Of a stretch of DNA of 64,000 bases, positions 1 through 58,400 are shown in pieces. The DNA comes from Hyperoplus lanceolatus (lineage: Eukaryota; Chordata; Actinopteri; Uranoscopiformes; Ammodytidae), in the NCBI GenBank assembly GCA_026929865.2, contig CM049395.1:34575501-34639500 (forward strand). Direction: 5' to 3'. The position numbers and the translations under genes were made by a program. The notes beneath the pieces were generated by a model. That model was not told the origin of the DNA. It saw only the letters and a list, made by a program, of their open reading frames with translations, and made no database searches. How positions within the stretch are numbered: position 1 is the stretch's first letter; each line of letters opens with the position of its first letter.

Positions 1-937
1 TCAGTTTCCCCGGCTACATTACCCAACATTGCCAAGCAGATGTTTTAGGGAAGAGGTATTGGGACATCCGTTGTTGCAATGTTTTTTTTATTTTTGACAT
101 TTTTTCACACCTAATGCAACATTAGTATTCAGCTGAAACACATCCTCCTTTCAGCTGTGTCAAGTAAACGCCGAATCATATCCTTTGATGCACAACGAAA
201 ACGTTTTTGGCAGCTAATTAATCATTTGTCACTTTTGAGCACAGAACTGAAAAACACATGTGAGATGCCTGCATGGAAGTCGGCTGGATATGTCTTACTC
301 TTTTTTGTAGAGTGGTTTTTGGTGGCCCTGCGGACTGGTTTCACTTTAGTAGAAATTCTAACAGGCTAATTATACCCACCATTCAGTTGTGGGGATGCTA
401 TGCTAGAGATTTGTGAAAAATGAAACTGGCTCCACAGTTTGACACAAGATGTGAGCAACACCACTGGCAGGAGGATTGTTAGAATAAGTTTTGTAAAGGG
501 TCGATCAAGTGGGAAATTGCTCATCATGTACAACAGATAAACACTCTATTCTGCTGAAGGAAAGCTCAGTCACACTGTGTGATTTTAATGCCAATTCCTA
601 TTACGACTGCTATTCCAGCCAGCTTGTTCTAGAACCGGTAGTTCTATTTGAGACGGGAGATTGTGTTCTCCCCCAACCCAAGTTTATAGCTCCTAACATG
701 TTTTGCTGTTGTCCAGTCTGGTTAGGCGTCATGGTGTGTGTGTGGCGGTCTAAAGTTTTGAACAGAACTAAAAGTGAGTGAACATTTCCAGAGGGATTTT
801 TTTGTTCAAGTGGAACGTCAAACAAGACACGTTACTCCTGTTGGAGTCTGCATCAGTAGATTTGTATTATTTATTTTCCACTATAACATTTTCTGCACAC
901 ACTGCTCTGCACTCAGCACATATTTATATCATCATGC

Positions 938-1185
938 TTAAAGGTACAGTGTGTACAATTTATGATTTTGTTTTATTTCCTTAGAATGAGCCTTTTATAT
1001 CTACATAGGAGCACAGAATGGACACACTTAACGGCCTCACACAGTTTTACATATAGTGCATGTCTGGCAGAAATGCACCTGTTGTGAAGTACTATAGACA
1101 AATTATTCAATACATCTTCAACCTCAACCTCATCACTTGATATTGTGAAAAGACTTGAGGCAGTGGTGGATGACGCCATCTTTAG
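938..1185. mobile_element. TTAA-flanked MITE fragment, family A
   Basis: TTAAAGGTACAGTGTGTA begins at 938, the start of a repeat common in percomorph fish genomes. A second copy at 9354 shares AGGTACAGTGTGTA, TTATATCTACAT, a GGAGC block and AGGCC(T)CACA blocks in the same order. TTAA at the end suggests piggyBac-type mobilisation. The right end is not defined. Confidence 0.55.
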
Positions 1186-1492
1186 TAACTAGCTTCTTGT
1201 CCTTGAAGGCCACATTCTTCGATGTTAATACACCTATAATGTGTCACATTACATTTGTAATGGAATTGAATTGAATTACTCATGTTGTAGTGTAGACAGG
1301 TTCCTGAGGAGCAGCAGGCACACTTGTTTAATCTGTACCTCTTCATGTTAGGTACCTTTAAATGTGAAGAGTCTGCAACTCTGAGTCACATTCACTGTAC
1401 ATTGGGAAGACTCCTCACAGAGTATGTTTTCATAATGAGAAAAATAAAACAAACACTGCTGAGACAGATCTCTGTGGCTATACTTGAAACGC

Positions 1493-1514
1493 ATATATAT
1501 ATATATATATATAT
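1493..1514. repeat. (AT)n microsatellite
   Basis: Eleven AT units in intron 6. Confidence 0.9.
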
Positions 1515-1628
1515 ACATACACACAAAAGAAGATGAAGTTTGTATTAGTGTAATCTAGGAGCTCCTGTAGGTTTTTGCAATATTTGAATGATCATCCTGT
1601 TTTGTGTTCCACTCTCTCTCATTTGCAG

Positions 1629-47757
<46,129 letters not shown>

Positions 47758-47876
47758 CCTCCTGCTCCAGGTGTAACCCCTGCTGAGTTAGTAGGACGGT
47801 CCTGAGGAAGGAATGGTGGGCAGAACCATGGGGAAGGGGGAACGGTTTGGGTTTTGCAGATTTGTAAATAATTATA

Positions 47877-47882
47877 AATAAA
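47877..47882 (+). terminator. ddb1: Proximal poly(A) signal of ddb1
   Basis: AATAAA 120 bases after the stop codon, followed at once by a GTGTGTGC stretch typical of downstream GU-rich elements. Confidence 0.6.
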
Positions 47883-48062
47883 CGGTGTGTGCATGTTCGT
47901 CCTTCTGACTTCAATGACTTGTCAACCGTTGAGTCCCCCGAACGTGCTACAGGAACGAAGGGTAGCGCTCCAGTCTCTAGGTGGAAGTGCGTAGGGCATC
48001 CTGTTTGGATAAAGAAAAAGACCAAAGTAAAGACATTGGTCCGAGTGGGTTTCAACGTGTGC

Positions 48063-48063
<1 letters not shown>

Positions 48064-48103
<40 letters not shown>
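48064..48103. repeat. (TG)n microsatellite in ddb1 3' UTR
   Basis: Twenty TG units between the two poly(A) signals. Confidence 0.95.
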
Positions 48104-48109
<6 letters not shown>

Positions 48110-48370
48110 ATTGAGTCCGTGTGAAATAATGTGTGATTATAAATAGCTGAAAAATCCAGAGATTTTGTTTCATTCTGACAGTTTCTGGGATATTTGTGAA
48201 AGTTGCAGACAGGTTGAAACTTAGCAGATCCTCTCCACTCCGCAGTTAAAAAATCTGACTGATTTCCACTTTTCAAGTTTATTGTCGAAGTCTTGAGTAA
48301 ACTACACGCTGTAAGGAAAACGATAAATTTATAGTTATTTTGTCTTTGTGAGGTTTTCTTTGTTTATTCT

Positions 48371-48376
48371 AATAAA
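48371..48376 (+). terminator. ddb1: Distal poly(A) signal of ddb1
   Basis: AATAAA with a GTGTCTCGGTTTGTGTC stretch about 25-40 bases downstream. A second usable cleavage site would lengthen the 3' UTR by about 490 bases and include the TG repeat. Confidence 0.55.
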
Positions 48377-51300
48377 CTTTGCTTTAGTACTGTTAACGCC
48401 TGTGTCTCGGTTTGTGTCTATTCTCTTATTAAGGCACCGCTGCTGTTGGCAGCTATATAGATAATTGATTTATCTCTGTCACTTTTAGCCACAGTATAGT
48501 GACATAGTGACACATGCACCACTTTGTCCAAGACTGAACCATCTCAACAACATTATTAATGGATCGCCCGTCAGTGTCCCTTGAGTATTAATTATTTTGA
48601 CCCTGATGGTCCTCTGACTCTTCTAGTGTCACCAGCTAGCAGGTTAAAATGTTCACTCATCTTGTGAAATATCTCAACATCAACGGACTTGAGTGTCACA
48701 TCATTTGGTGTCATCCATGGCTGCAATATGACGAACTATAATAACTTTGATCCCCTCATCTTGATAAAATATGTTCCTATCAGTCTCAAGACTCCTCACA
48801 TGACTTGGAACAGCTTCTTAATGTGAACATGTTTTACAGTCTCCCAAAGGTATTAAATAACCTGTCTTTGTCGCACGATGATAAATTCAAGAAAGCAATT
48901 TGAATAGGTTATCTGGGGCTTTGGGAAATTATGACTATTTACTGTATTGTGACATTTTTATGGACCAAACGATAAATCTAGGAAACAACTGTCTGCAGGG
49001 ATTTTGGGGCTCAGGGACCATAGACAAAGCAGTCACCAATTTATTGTCCAGAGCTGGTGTAGCTCTCACCGAAGTAACTGAATCCAAAGCCTTTTTATTC
49101 AGGCCCAACGGTTTGCATTTAAACTGCAGAATTTAGTAATTTTCTGCTTCTAAATTCAACAGTCTTAATTCAATTAAGCAAGTCGACCTCCACAATCACT
49201 AGCATTTACCTCATTCATCAAATTAAAACAGCACTATAGGTCTGGTTTATATGTGTAGCACACACACCGTCATAATTAATCCTAGACATCCAAATGAGGG
49301 GAAGTGCAAGGAAAAGGTCTCTGTCTTTTTGTGTCGGTAAATCAGTTTGTGCGAATAATAAAAACTTGGTTGTTTCTTTGTCAGACCTGCTGAAAAGGCA
49401 GAATATTTAGGCGTATTGTTTCTTCAAGCGCCTCATTAATTTTGGTTGTGTGCATATTTCTTTCTCATCTGCAGTAAACTATGAGAAGATACCAGCTCTT
49501 TCAGTCGAAGATAATACTGGCAATAAACTACTGGCAGTGTGACGTCAGTAATGATTCTCCAGACCTTTGCATTTTGTTGAAAACCAAGCAAACTGGTTGG
49601 AAAATGGCAGTGGAAGTCCTGTATTAGTTCTCCTAAAGGCATTTCTGTCCTCATGCCACTATCCCGAGGCACACAGGCCTTTTGTCTGGTGCTGGTATTT
49701 CTAAACGTGATTTCCAATTCACACTAGATAACAAGTTTGCCTCCTTCCCCTTCCTCATATTTACATTTGCTTTCTCTTTAAATAAATAGAAAGGCCATGA
49801 GTGAAATTGCAATGCACCCGTCTCTGCTGAGAGAAGGTAAATAGAAATGGAATCACAGCTAAATGTGACTTGACTTCAAATAACATTCAATTTATTTTCC
49901 TCAGAAATATTTCCCCCGTTTTCAATTGATGTAACTTTGAATGTGAGATATTCTGTTATTCAAACTCATAAGGACAATCATGCCACTGACATTTCTATTT
50001 CACTTATGGATTTATGGATGCATACTGCAGTGATGCCGCACAGTTATGCATAAATACAACACATAAAGGTATGCGGCCATATTTACGACAGCATTTATTC
50101 TCAGTGCTGAGCCAGCGAGATGTGGAAAAATAAACCACTTGGGTGTTTTTTTTTTTTTTCAGCCAGTGTCGCTGAGGGATTCAATTCAACTTGGATAACA
50201 AGTTTTGGCTGTTATGTATCTGGAGTTATCACCCCACACTGCAGGTGAATAGGGTAAATTGTTATACTGGTAAACGTATATATATATCATCATGACATTT
50301 TGCCAATTGATTACTTACATTATAACAATATTTGATTGTTTTCGTTAAATTATTTCATTTTAACAACATATACATTCAATAGGTTTTTACTGAAAGAATT
50401 TTGGATAAAGGTTTTTTTTCTTTTTTGTATATAAAAAAAATATGTACAGGTTTTAAAAATGCATTTCAAGCTTGTTTTTTGGAAGAAAATGTATGACAAT
50501 TAACAACATAGGAACAAATCCTTCTTTAATAACCTTCAGAAAAGTGCTAAGAATGATTATAATGTTTAGTAGAAGTAAGTGCTTTAGAAGTGGAGATGTT
50601 TGGTTCAGAGTATTGGGGGGGAATTATGTTGAGATAATGGCAGTTAAAGATGGCTCTATAGGAGAAATGTACAGATGCAAACTGACAAGATTTAGTCAGA
50701 TAAACACCAAAGTGTGCATTTTGGACTTTTTTTTATACTAGTTTGAAAGAAGACGTGTGGCGCCATGGAAGCAAAAAAATCTCAAAACTGAGCAGTGCTT
50801 GAAAAAACTATTTTTTTGTCTTCAGTGTCTCGTCTTTGAGAATTGAAGGTTAAATATAAAAAACATTCTCTGTAAAATAAAAAGAGTCATCAAATTGAAG
50901 ATAAAGTTCGGTTGGGGAAACATCTCTGTATTATTTTTTTAGTTTGGAGAAAACACTTCTTCAATAGTTCTGAGCTCATGTTGTTTGATCCAATTTTTGA
51001 TCAAACCAGACACTGCAGATTAACCCGAGCCGATATCAGGTAGATGTAAGGCCGGGTCAAGCCCCAGAATATCTGCTCTTTGCGTGGGTAAAAGTGGGAG
51101 TTAAAGGCAGCTTTAAAGTAAATCGAATCAAGCCGAGAGAACAGTGTCTCTCTTTCATGAAGCTCAGTAGATTTATGACAGCACAGCCTCATACCCACTG
51201 CAGGGCCCAGTGATAGGTATTACCACATTTTGATTGATAAAACACCTAGAAGAATTCAGGCAAGACAGCACAGACAGTTTCCAACAAAAAAACAAGTATT

Positions 51301-51730
51301 TTTATGTTGGGCAGGAAATGTTGTTCTCATAGACTTCTTTTATGGTTACCTTTACTATCTCTTAAGTCATTGTACACATTTGAATGGGTTGACAAGGCCT
51401 TTTAAATGTGTATTTACGTCATAAATTGCTGTCAATTAAGAACTAAAAATGGCTATATTTTAAAGTGGTTAGAAAAAGCTAACGTTTTCTATTCATAAGA
51501 CTCCATAATTTATACATGCACGCACAGACAATTTGAATGATCAGAAGAATAACGGATCAAGCCTTTGACCTCAATGTATATGAATAGAATTTCTGTATCA
51601 TTTCTACACATTGCAGCAATTTGCCTGTTAAAAACCCATTAAGATTTCAGCAGATATATGCCATAATATAGCAGAACGAAAGCAGCCACTGCTAAAAAGA
51701 AAAAGCCAAGAAATTTATTTTCACCAGTTA

Positions 51731-52147
51731 CAATGGTTGCGTTCCGAATCGCATACTTTCTACCATATAGTATGTAGAAAAAAAGATTTAGGATGTCCCG
51801 ATTCTTATGGCCAGATTTAGGATGGTTAGAAGTACCCGGATGTCCTACTTCATGCGGCCAAGATTGTTAGTGTTGAAAAGTGTATCCTATTTGGGCGATT
51901 CTGACCCACAATCCAGTGCGCACGTGAAATGACGCAACATCGACGAAGCCTCCATATGAAAACAAACGGGATGTGACGGATATAAAAGCAAGAGGCAAGA
52001 TCAAGGCGCAATGTTATGATGAAATAAGAGATTAAAGTATGTCCCAATAGTATGCCTACTGCATCCCAACTAGATTATTTTTATCGTCGGATGTAGTATG
52101 TAGAATAGAAAAAAAGAAAGAGTATGCGATTCGGAACGCAACCTTTG
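51731..52147. mobile_element. MITE, family C, near-complete copy
   Basis: Terminal inverted repeat: GGTTGCGTTCCGAATCGCAT on the left (from 51735) and its complement GCGATTCGGAACGCAACC on the right (to 52143), with partial extension CAAT/TTTG outside. Internal motifs AAGATTTAGGATGTCCC and ACATACTGC-type blocks recur in two other copies. The target duplication is unclear, so the superfamily is not assigned. Confidence 0.75.
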
Positions 52148-52594
52148 ATTTGGGTGAAAAAACACAGGTGAAACTAATATTATCAACGACAGCTGAGATC
52201 CCAGGAAGCCATGCAAGTGAGCAATCATCATCCACAGCACCGGGGTCCTGGAACTGTCAATTCTATGGATAACAGCAACAGCAAGTATTGTGCATAGATG
52301 TGCATTTTGTGCCATGACATGTCAAATTCTTTGGAGTGAAAAATAAGATTTATGTTGGCCTATTTTAGCACTGCAGCATTAAAGACTCAGAGGACGAGTC
52401 ATGGAAAGGAGACATCAAGATTTTAGGTTTCTTTTTATCTTTCTTGTGGTTTAAAAGGACCGGACTTGAAAAAAATCAATCATTGCTTTTTACAACAACA
52501 AAAACCCAACAGACCTGACTTCCACTTATTTATTCATGTATAGAAATAATGTATATATTTTTTATATTCAGAGGCTTACGCTCATTTTTTATAT

Positions 52595-52942
52595 CCATAT
52601 TTTCCTGCTATTTAGTATGACAGAAAAAGATTAAGGATGTCCCAATACATGTGGTTAAATGCTGTACACCAAAAAATACCCGGATATCTTACTACATCTA
52701 GTAATAATTTTAATTGTGGAAACCAGCATGCTTTTTTGGTGATTCTGAGCCACAATCCACTGAACATGACATAGACATTTTTATATAATTAAATACCCTA
52801 AATTACCCTAAATTAAATTACCCTAATTAAAACAGTGACAGTATGTCCCAATTGCATACCTACACTGCATGCAAACTACTTACTTTTATGAACAGCTGCA
52901 GTATGTAGTAAAAAGTAAGTGTATGCGAATTTGAACGCAGGT
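52595..52942. mobile_element. MITE, family C, degenerate copy
   Basis: Contains CTATTTAGTATGACAGAAAA, AAGGATGTCCCAATACATG, AGCCACAATCCACTG and AAGTGTATGCGAATTTGAAC, matching 51731-52147 in order. It lies only about 450 bp from that copy. Confidence 0.65.
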
Positions 52943-54925
52943 TAAATCTTTTTTGTCATTCTAAATAGCAGGGAAGTATGGGTACTGGAACACATCCCTT
53001 ATTTTTCTGTTCCCAGTATAGTTTTCTGTCATGGCACCTAAAGTTTCCATGTAGAATACTTTTGTGTGAACTCTATAATAATAATTATTCAGATATGACA
53101 CATGTACAGAACATCAGAAATAAAAACGTTTTTTTATTATATGTTATCTCAGAAACTGTAGAAAACTGAAAACTGGATATTTGGAGTGAGCGGTGTGACT
53201 AATTGGTAGGGTTCCACCGACAGTGTTATATAACTCTCAGCTGGATATAAGTTCACTTCCCATCTCTGGTTTGCTCTTGAACACATAGGCCTATAGCAAA
53301 ACATTACGCAAAGGGGAAGTCGAGTCTAACAAGTGCAGCAGGTAGCCTCCAACACCACGAAACAAATTTAAAACGCTTTCCTAAAAATAACTCCAAGGCA
53401 TCGGAACATCACAGAGGGCTGTTATCTTCCCATGTAACAGGCTCAAAGGGAATGATTTAAAGGGAGGAAAAAATAAGGTCGAAACATGTGGATGTACCTC
53501 AGGGGAAATGTCCAGTACAACCATGGCCTCGTATACTGATTAAAACCCGGGAACTAGGTTCACGGGAGCAGTTGAAGGGGTTGCTAGAGAAAATCATTGC
53601 ACTCGAGATTGTGTGACATGTGGTTATCTACTGAGTCTTAACAGGTGTCAGGGAGTCATGCTAGCTCCACTCTGCTCCACTGTATTCACCAACAAGTGTG
53701 TTTTCGCACCCCGGCCGCTGGTTCAGGTCTGGCTCCGAGCTACATTTCACATATTTTTAATCCCACTGAGTCAGAGCGAGAGGGCCCACGCTGGCCCTTA
53801 ACAGCACCTACAAACTGACGCTGTCTTTGATGTCAGGACACCAAAGCATTTTTTTAAACTCAATGCCTAGACCCCCCGAAGAGCTTCAGCCGTTTGCAGC
53901 ACTTGTCAGTTACATATTTGGATTCAATTTCTATCTTATTATCCGTGCTGGTTGTAGGCTAGTAGTGTACCTCCTGTCTGATCAGCTTCTGGCAGTTTAT
54001 TGTGTATGTTCTAGTTACATTACTGATTTTTTTTTCTGGTTCAAGGCCTCATTGAGATTGAGAGTCAAGCTTTTTCTTAAAGGTTTTTCAAGGTAAAAGA
54101 ACACAACCTAACAGAGTTATGGAGTAATTCCACTTGCCACACAGTTTAAATAACCAATTCAAAAAGGTTTTATTTTCATTGTGATATTCGATTGGTCAGG
54201 TATTCTGCCCAAAATATGGTTGGAATGCACCCAGTCATAAGAACATCGTATTTGTTTAAATGATGGATATTTAAATAACTACAATGTTTATATGATAAAT
54301 GCTTCCGTAGAATAAAATGCAGAGTTTATGTTGGTTATTATACTAACAAAGGAAAAAGCTTTTATAGCTTTTAACTTTGAACCAACTCCATGAAAAGATT
54401 GAACCAACATTGTCTCACCATAACTTTCTGACTATTACAACCTGTCTGTGACACTCGGCCCCAAATCAATTTCTTCATACAGTCAAGATGGAAATCATTA
54501 AAAAAGAAAAAAAGTACTTCTTGTCTTGTTATTTTATCTCATGGCCCCCTTTGTTTTATCTTAAGATCTGTTGGAACCACTGCACTAGTAACCCAAGTGT
54601 GAGTTTTACACCCTGCTGAATTGAATTTCCATATAATTTTCATAGAAAAACTTCCTCTGTCTGCCCCTGATTTCCCATTCAGAGGTGGAGCACTTACTGA
54701 AAGTGTATTCGAGTGTTTCGTTGAACTTGCTTGTCTCCCCCGAATAAAAACCTGCATGAGCTTGTTTTCACAGATTCAAGCGAGTGAAACTGTACATTGT
54801 CCCTGGATGAACCGCCATATTCTCCCTGAGGACAGAAGTAGACTATTTCAGAGTGTCTAAACAGCATGGTTAATGCATTGGGCCCTGGCAGTGGGCCCCG
54901 ACACTTTCTGGAATGTAATTTGTTT

Positions 54926-55093
54926 CTGCCTTTCCCCCGTCCTGCAGGAACTGAGGGGAAGTCTAGCCCCCGGTGGCTGTTCTGCCTTTCCCCCGTCCTG
55001 CAGGAACTGAGGGGAAGTCTAGCCCCCGGTGGCTGTTCTGCCTTTCCCCCGTCCTGCAGGAACTGAGGGGAAGTCTAGCCCCCGGTGGCTGTT
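54926..55093. repeat. Minisatellite, 56-bp unit x 3, perfect copies
   Basis: Three identical units starting CTGCCTTTCCCCCGTCCTGC and ending CCCCCGGTGGCTGTT. The unit is GC-rich against an AT-rich background and contains CTGCAG. 56 is not a multiple of three, so a protein repeat is not maintained. Confidence 0.97.
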
Positions 55094-55440
55094 CCCTTCT
55101 GCAAGTCCTGGGACCCAGCCAGAGTTTCAGTATTAGCAGGATTAAAAACTACATTCTCCCTGTACTTGTTATGGTGTTGTTTTCATCTGATAGATTTATC
55201 TCTTGTTATCAAACTGATTCCTTCCAATAATGAGTTCCAGAGATTTTTTCAGCGTTGAAATATTAAGATAATTTTTCATTCCGCTGATGGAAAAAAAAGA
55301 TCTGTTTTTAGACTTTAACACCCTGCAGAGCTATTGTGGAATTGGATTACAGAAATATTGCAGTGTTGCTTTTCGTAAAAAAAAGGGTCTCTATTCCTTC
55401 ATAAAGTCCCACAATTGTCTATAAAAACACATGAAGGGAA

Positions 55441-55491
<51 letters not shown>

Positions 55492-58400
55492 AGTGCTGAT
55501 AAAGTGATGTGGAGATGAAGAGGGTTGAAACATATGATAGTCTGACTGAAAAGGAAATGTCTTTAACAGTAATACAAACTGCACCCATCTGTCCTTAAGG
55601 TTATTGACAGAAATGACCAGCACTTACTCATAGATGAAATCACTCTCTCTGGATAATTTCCACCCAATTGTGTTAATAATGTACCTCCTCTAATCACATT
55701 AGCCAGACACAGAATGGGATTGGTTTTGATGCTGTGGCAAATTGCATGAAATATTCAAATGGAGGTGCCCTACATTAGGTGGTGAATCTTAATTTCTACT
55801 TTTTTTTTGGTGTACACTCACTAGAGGCGAGTGTCTGATAACACAGCCTTTCTCTGCAGCCATTTGAGATGCTTATCTGGTAGTCCAAACACACACACAC
55901 ATAATGATGTTGCATAGGGGGAACCATAGCCTTGTTTAAATATAATATGGAGATGAAAGTGCAGGATCCTAACAACAAAGAGGACAAAAACCCTAGGCTA
56001 AGGTTGTTGCATGTTGAGCAGAGAAAGGGCCAGCCAACTGTAGTGTTGAGTTCGAAGTCATGATAATGTTAAAGTATCCACTAAATCAGTTTTGTCTCAG
56101 AAAATGTAAAGAAAAGAGACTACACAAGCCTGCAGGGGTGTAGTCTGTGGGTGCCATGCCAGGTCAGACGGCCCATTATTCCGACAGCTCAATACTCAGA
56201 CATATTTCACATTGAAAGCCAGCTGTAAAGACAAAAAGACAGAAAAACTTTAAATATTTAGGGTATAAAACTTCATGTGTGTATTTTTGGGATAACGGAC
56301 CATCATACCAATGGCCTCTAGGTCCAATAGGATATACAGTATGTCTGACTATTGAGTTGTTGGACTAATGGCCAGTCCCCAAGCTATGCCTGTGGCTCTG
56401 TGTGCCTGTGTTTAGTCCTATGGTTTATGTTTGTTGCTTTGGGCTAAATGTTAACCTAACAGCAGTATACCAACATATCCAGTAATAATATAAATATGTA
56501 TATATATATATATTCTAATATAAATCTTATATTTTTATAAATATGTTTATTTATTTATTAAATGCCAAACATGTGTTTCTGATTTCAACTAAAATATTTT
56601 AGTATGCAAGCACATAAAAGATTACCAGACTTTCTAGGAAAAAATATATAACCGCATGCATGATAACAAACCTGCTGTAGTCTGCATATGATACAACTGT
56701 GCAATATGGCCTCACTGAAAATACATGAACAAAAAGCTCCACTTACACTTCATTGGTTTGCGAAAGGAGGATTGTCCATTATCTCCATGACCTGTTGGGC
56801 TCTGTACCTGGACAGTATTATCAATGCTGGCATCAAACATAAATATAAATGGAGAATTTTTGATTTTGGTGTGCAAATCAGATAAGTCAAAACCTACAGT
56901 GCTGAGAATTAAAATGGTTGTGCTGAAGAAGTTGTGGAAGTTATTTCATCATCTGTTTGGTGGAGCCAGCCACAGAATGATGGACGGCCACCTGCAGGAG
57001 TGGCAGCCAAGTGTGACCTTTCAGTTTTACACAAAGACGGCACAAAGACAAACCGAGCAAAAAACTTATTTTGTTTTAACTCTTAAACTTTGTGTTGAAA
57101 TACAGAGAATGAATTGCCTAGTCCACAACAGTCTGTGTGGGTTATCAGCCGTAACATCTATTAACACGCCAAAACACCCACTGTTGGAGCTCTGGCGTTA
57201 TTCTACCTGTGAAAAATAGAATAGAAACCGAAACCCACACTTCGAATAAAAACACAACACTTGATTTTTTTTAATCATATCACCTTAAAACTCCAGTGAA
57301 CTCACAGCACTGTGACCACACTTAAAACCTCAAAATATATATATAAACGGTATATCAACTCCTTAAATATGTACATAAATTCCATTAGTGGCCCCATGCT
57401 AGACAGTTCCTGAATAACCTTAAATGAACTATGCTGAGTATAATCATGAGCTACATACAGTACATGAGAGGAGACCGGGAGCTATAACATTAGTGAAACA
57501 CTGGGTAATTATTTGGTCATACATATCTGTGAATTGTCATACTGTGCATTTAAATTCATATGGGGTTTCTTATTAGCTCTGAAATAGCACTATATTTCCA
57601 ATTAAATGGCAACTTATCTCTTTGTGCCTCATGAAGTAAAGTGATAAATCATGTTGAGTAGTAATTAAAGACCAACCCTATTCACTTATGAAATTCAGGC
57701 TATTATCTGTACAGTACATTGTACGGCCCAAAATGCCAGGAACTCTGGGATCTCCTAATCCCATCCCATCGTCATTTTCATCGTCGTCTTGTTTTAAAAT
57801 GACTCTCCTTCTTCAAATAATCCAGATTTACAGCTCACCTGGGTAAAACAGGCTAAAGTATTTTAACTAAGACCCCCTTATTTCACCATGATTATCTTAC
57901 TATTACTTTAAAATGTGTTTTTGCTTAACTTACTGTAAGTAAAGTAGATGATGTATCAGCAGATTCAATTCCCTTTGTTTTGTAATGTACCTGCTCAACA
58001 ATAAGTGTGTAGTGCTCGGTGACTTGGTGCTTTTTGTGAAGGTTACTGATCAAATCAAGTGGTCAAGGCTACCTTTTAGTGGCACTTTCTCAATTTTTAA
58101 GTAATAGTTGTATATGCCAGCCTCCCTGGTGACAATGTGAAAAAAGGTTTAATTTGTTCTCACACAACTTCAAGGGTTTCCATTCATTCAAGCCATCATA
58201 AAGTACAAACATAATAGTCACGACCAAGGATCTACTGTATGTCCTCGACCCCTTCCTCACCGACTAAGTCCATATACAATGAATCCTATGTCCAGACAAT
58301 GAATGCAGAAATACATGTGGAACAAAACCCATGAGGATTTGACCATGAGTGGTTTTGAATACCTGGATTTATTTTGTATAAGAATATATTCTAATTCAAT

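Larger units (their letters stand above)
1..1628 (+). other. ddb1: ddb1 intron 6 (3' part)
   Basis: No coding exon is visible. Contents are a TTAA-bounded MITE fragment at 938-1185 and a short AT repeat at 1493-1514. The short reading frames here lack family resemblance. Confidence 0.7.
47758..48390 (+). other. ddb1: ddb1 3' untranslated region
   Basis: Follows the TAA directly. It contains two AATAAA signals and a TG repeat at 48064-48103. The 3' end is placed just after the second signal by inference; the shorter form would end near 47900. Confidence 0.6.
48400..54925. other. Intergenic region, no gene seen
   Basis: AT-rich sequence between ddb1 and the minisatellite. The only features recognised are the family C MITEs at 51731 and 52595. 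Reading frames are short and without domains. Confidence 0.5.

Noticed and set aside
52165..52190. CAGGTGAAACTAATATTATC resembling the TIR of the Tc1-like element at 46491
   Set aside because: Similarity ends after about 20 bases, with no right end or transposase remnant.
54926..55093. Possible CRISPR-like array
   Set aside because: Three contiguous 56-bp units with no unique spacers in a vertebrate genome; it is a minisatellite.
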